Source: Planctomycetota bacterium (GTDB taxonomy: Bacteria > Planctomycetota > Planctomycetia > Pirellulales > UBA1268). Taken from it: a DNA stretch of 7,974 nt. The position numbers were made by a program, and so were the translations under genes. Below, piece by piece: positions 5,639 through 7,974 of the stretch. The stretch lies in the NCBI GenBank assembly GCA_003669255.1, contig QWPO01000188.1, forward strand, positions 1 to 7,974, written 5' to 3'. Within the stretch, counting starts at the first letter, position 1. The number at the start of each line of letters is the position of its first letter. Under the pieces are notes generated by a model that was not told where the DNA came from, searched no databases, and saw nothing but the letters and a program-made list of their open reading frames with translations.

Positions 5639-6718
5639 ATGCAGCAGTCACGACGTGGTGCGGCCCTGGTGGTATCGCTTGCTGCCGCCATCGCGGCGAT
5701 GACGCTCATCGTTCGTGCCGCTGAGCCGTCGGGTGACGCCGGCGAGGCGAGTGGCTCGGCCGGCGCGAGCATGCGGCACGTCGTGGCCGCCCTGGGCTAC
5801 GGGCCCGAGGTTGGCGACCGCTTCGCGTCGTTTGGAGACGGTTTTCCCGCCGAGCGGTGGCGAACGAGCCTCGCCGCCTCACCACATCGCGGAGACGTGT
5901 CGGCCGTGGCCGAGGCGGAGACGCGGGTGATCGACGACATGCGGCGCCGGCTCGACGCGGTGATCCGTCAGGCGGACGGCAGATCGGAGTATTGGAACCT
6001 CCCCGATGTCCTCGCCGATCGGCGGGCACAGTGCCTGGGAAACTGCCAGCTCTGGTACGTGCTCGGCCACTCGGTCGGCCTCGACGTCGGGGCGGTCGAG
6101 GTGTCGTGGCCGCCTGACGGGGAACTGGGCGAGCACGAAACGCATGTCGCAACGCTGGTCAAACTCGCCGACGGCCGCGTGCAGATGATCGACACCCGCT
6201 ACGGCATCAAGAGCGAGCCCTTTCGGTTCGGCGAGGTCTATCGCCGCGACGGCACGGTGTGGACGCTCGCGAATCTCACCACTCGCCGCCTGCTGCACCG
6301 CCGCGTGCGGCTGCTCGACCGGGCCGGCATCGAGGGCATGATTTTGCTCAACATTGGCAACACCTACCGCCAGGCCGGCCGCGAGGCCGAGGCCGCGCCG
6401 ATCTACGAACGCGGACTCGAACTCGACCCCAACTCGCCCGCGTTGCACCTCGCCGTGAGTGAGACAAGCTTCCGTCATGGCCTGTGGGACGCCGCCGGGG
6501 ACTCGATCCGCACGGCCATCGATCTCGACCCGCAGTGCAGCGACGCCCACGCGGCGCTCGGCAGGCTGCTCATGCGACAGAACAAGTGGGACGAGGCGAT
6601 CGCGGCACTCGACCGGGCGATCGCCCTCAAGCCACAGTCGCCCGATACGATCCGCTCGCGACAGGAGGCGGAGCGGCGTCGCGGTGAGGGGGCACCCGCG
6701 GCAGGCCGCGCCCCGTGA
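5639..6718 (+). CDS. Exported transglutaminase-like protein with TPR repeats
   Basis: The 359-residue product begins MQQSRRGAALVVSLAAAIAA, a basic start plus hydrophobic segment (about 8-26) followed by RAAEP, so a signal peptide or N-terminal anchor is likely. Residues 120-190 resemble a transglutaminase-like cysteine peptidase fold: QCLGNCQLW with Cys132 (15 residues before the Gly of HSVGL, the usual spacing; Cys136 is the alternative), ETHVATLV with His169, and QMIDTRYG with Asp185. Three consecutive 34-residue TPRs follow at about 233-266, 267-300 and 301-334, each ending in a D/KP turn. Peptide hydrolysis or amide exchange is possible but unproven; the TPRs suggest a protein partner. 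The start is ATG at 5639 with AGGG 6 bases upstream. The frame is open far upstream, but that part runs antisense to other genes and is not coding. The stop is 14 bp from the converging EamA gene. Confidence 0.88.
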   Translation: MQQSRRGAALVVSLAAAIAAMTLIVRAAEPSGDAGEASGSAGASMRHVVAALGYGPEVGDRFASFGDGFPAERWRTSLAASPHRGDVSAVAEAETRVIDDMRRRLDAVIRQADGRSEYWNLPDVLADRRAQCLGNCQLWYVLGHSVGLDVGAVEVSWPPDGELGEHETHVATLVKLADGRVQMIDTRYGIKSEPFRFGEVYRRDGTVWTLANLTTRRLLHRRVRLLDRAGIEGMILLNIGNTYRQAGREAEAAPIYERGLELDPNSPALHLAVSETSFRHGLWDAAGDSIRTAIDLDPQCSDAHAALGRLLMRQNKWDEAIAALDRAIALKPQSPDTIRSRQEAERRRGEGAPAAGRAP

Positions 6719-6732
6719 GGGTCGGCTCCTGG

Positions 6733-7173
6733 CTATTTCGCCATGGCGATGATCGCCGACCCCACGAAGATGAACGCGCCCCCGAGAATCACCGACGGCT
6801 GCAGATGGCCGCCGAAGAACGCGGTCGAGAAGATCGCCACGAACAGCGGGTAGGAGATTTCCAGCACCGACGACTTCGATGCCCCGAGCATCTGGATCGA
6901 GGAGAGGATCGCAAACGCCGCCGCGGTCGCGGTCACAAGCGTGATCGCGAGCAGCGGCAGGCCGGCCTCGCTGGCATCGACGCGGATCAGCGACGCCGGC
7001 GGATGCCCCGTCGCGAGCAGCACGGTGGCGGCGACGGCGGCCCCCACGACTGAGTGGAGGAAATAGAGTTTGAACACCGACATGCCTGCCAGCACCCGCT
7101 CGTCGAGGCAGTAGGTGAGCCCCCAGAGCACGGCGGCGACCACGGCAAGGACGAAACCGGCGGCATTTGACAT
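6733..7173 (-). CDS. EamA-like (DMT superfamily) membrane protein, half-size
   Basis: The 146-residue product is almost entirely hydrophobic, with five likely membrane helices at about 4-24, 33-56, 71-94, 104-121 and 124-145. AVLWGLTYCLDERVL in helix 1 and LEISYPLFVAIFSTAFFGG followed by LGGAFIFVGSAII at the end match one EamA repeat of the drug/metabolite transporter superfamily. Full EamA transporters have two such repeats (about 300 residues), so this would need to form a dimer, as small multidrug resistance proteins do. The substrate is unknown. AGGAG (7180-7184) is 6 bases before the ATG, a strong match fixing the start. The gene diverges over 104 bp from the single-pass membrane protein gene. 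Confidence 0.88.
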   Translation of the reverse strand: MSNAAGFVLAVVAAVLWGLTYCLDERVLAGMSVFKLYFLHSVVGAAVAATVLLATGHPPASLIRVDASEAGLPLLAITLVTATAAAFAILSSIQMLGASKSSVLEISYPLFVAIFSTAFFGGHLQPSVILGGAFIFVGSAIIAMAK

Positions 7174-7262
7174 GCTGGGCTCCTGAAACGGGGGAGGCCG
7201 GAGTCTATCCCGTCTTGGGCTGGCACGCGACGCTGGCCACCGCGCACAATCGGGTTCTCACC

Positions 7263-7267
7263 AGGAG
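7263..7267 (+). promoter_or_regulatory. Ribosome binding site supporting the 7278 start
   Basis: AGGAG lies 10 bases before the ATG at 7278. The frame is open back to an ATG at 7167, but that start would overlap the divergent EamA start codon and has no comparable site. Confidence 0.45.
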
Positions 7268-7277
7268 CGTTGCCCGC

Positions 7278-7919
7278 ATGGATGCCTATCGAGCCGAACG
7301 GCTTCGCGATGCCCACCTCTGGGCCGATCTCGTGAGCAAGGTGCTCGGCGTGGTGGCGCTCGTGGTCGCCGGCTGGTGGACCTATACCAACTTCACCGTG
7401 GAGCGGACCCACGATCCGACGATGGAGGTGAACGTCGAGCCCTCCGTTCATCCGCTCGATGGCAGCCGCGTCTTGCTCAATGTCGACGTGTTCCTGCGGA
7501 ACGCGGGCAAGGTCGCGATCATCCCCAGGTTTTCCGGCGGGGATGACGACCGGGATGTCGGCCTGGAGATTTCGATCGTGGAGATCGAGCCGGGGATCCA
7601 GCCGGAGCCTCAGGCGAAGGATCAGGCCGAGTTGCCTGCGCGGGCGGGGCAAGACCCGGCCGTACCCTGGTTCGACTGGACCAGCGGCGACGGCCGCCCG
7701 AGGCCGCTGTTGCTGAAGCGGAATCTGCTCGCGTCAAACGAGGACTATCGCCACCGCCGGTACCAGCTCAACCCCGGCGTCCGGTCGCGGGAACCGTTTG
7801 CCTGCGTGGTCGAAAGAAACAGGCTGTATGCGATTCGGGCCCGGTTCTGGACTGACCAGGGTTCGGTCGCCGACCTCGTCTACATCGACACGTTTCGCGT
7901 GGGCGGCGGCGGAAGCTGA
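7278..7919 (+). CDS. Single-pass membrane-anchored protein of unknown function
   Basis: The 213-residue product has a charged N-terminus (MDAYRAERLRDAHLWADL), one hydrophobic helix at about 18-38 (KVLGVVALVVAGWWTYTNF), then a soluble domain. That domain begins ERTHDPTMEVNVEPSVHPL and continues with alternating beta-strand-like segments (VLLNVDVFLRNAGKVAI at about 65-81, YAIRARFWTDQ at about 184-194), suggesting a single beta-sandwich. The VxVFLRNAGKVAI stretch is like those in unnamed membrane-anchored proteins from many bacteria; I cannot assign a named family. The topology is probably N-terminus in, domain outside, but this is inferred. The 7278 ATG is chosen over the longer frame from 7167 because that one would start inside the divergent gene and adds residues before a natural amphipathic start. 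Confidence 0.75.
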   Translation: MDAYRAERLRDAHLWADLVSKVLGVVALVVAGWWTYTNFTVERTHDPTMEVNVEPSVHPLDGSRVLLNVDVFLRNAGKVAIIPRFSGGDDDRDVGLEISIVEIEPGIQPEPQAKDQAELPARAGQDPAVPWFDWTSGDGRPRPLLLKRNLLASNEDYRHRRYQLNPGVRSREPFACVVERNRLYAIRARFWTDQGSVADLVYIDTFRVGGGGS

Positions 7920-7974
7920 CTGTCGTCGCCGTCACGACCGGCCCATCCGGCCTCCATCCGGTGGCATCAGGCAC

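Noticed and set aside
7218..7238. TGGCACGCGACGCTGG resembling a sigma-54 promoter
   Set aside because: TGGCAC fits the -24 element, but the -12 element lacks the required TTGC at correct spacing.
7768..7974. Minus-strand frame reaching the right edge
   Set aside because: It is antisense to the membrane-anchored gene, has Arg/Pro-rich shadow composition and begins with a GTG at the window edge.

Overview
This is a high-GC bacterial chromosome segment that most resembles Planctomycetota, probably a Pirellulales-like lineage. Three things point there: a large secreted-type protein joining a WD40 repeat end to a PPC (pre-peptidase C-terminal) domain with a characteristic internal insertion; short interspersed hairpin repeats between genes; and a standalone GGQ release-factor-like protein with a helical tail. 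The taxonomic call is inference from protein style and was not tested by any search. No rRNA, tRNA, CRISPR array, insertion sequence or phage gene was seen.

Layout. (1) Positions 2-1675 (+) hold the 3' part of a WD40/PPC/beta-sandwich protein that starts upstream of the window. (2) Positions 1676-2081 are a 406-bp gap. It contains a GTAG-headed hairpin (1730-1752) and two nearly identical ~92-bp units (1788-1880 and 1892-1982), each ending in inverted, related hairpins, like a REPIN or miniature element. (3) Positions 2082-2456 (+) encode a small, acidic, unrecognised protein. (4) Converging on it is rtcB (2486-3970, -), an RNA 3'-phosphate/5'-OH ligase with all its metal and guanylation residues. 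(5) Diverging from rtcB across 106 bp is a 164-residue GGQ-domain release-factor-like protein (4077-4571, +). (6) A sugar phosphate isomerase/epimerase-like TIM barrel (4583-5503, -) converges on it with an 11-bp gap. (7) Diverging from that is an exported transglutaminase-like/TPR protein (5639-6718, +). (8) A half-size EamA/DMT membrane protein (6733-7173, -) converges on that one. (9) Diverging again is a single-pass membrane-anchored protein of unknown role (7278-7919, +).

From 1 to 7919 the genes alternate strand almost one by one, so there is no long operon, and functional links rest on divergent promoters. The most meaningful link is rtcB with the GGQ protein. An RNA ligase beside a release-factor homologue recalls the known RtcB2-PrfH ribosome repair module, but here the genes are divergent rather than co-directional and the GGQ protein carries a different, helix-turn-helix-like C-terminus. 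The other genes look like ordinary housekeeping or envelope functions without an evident shared pathway.
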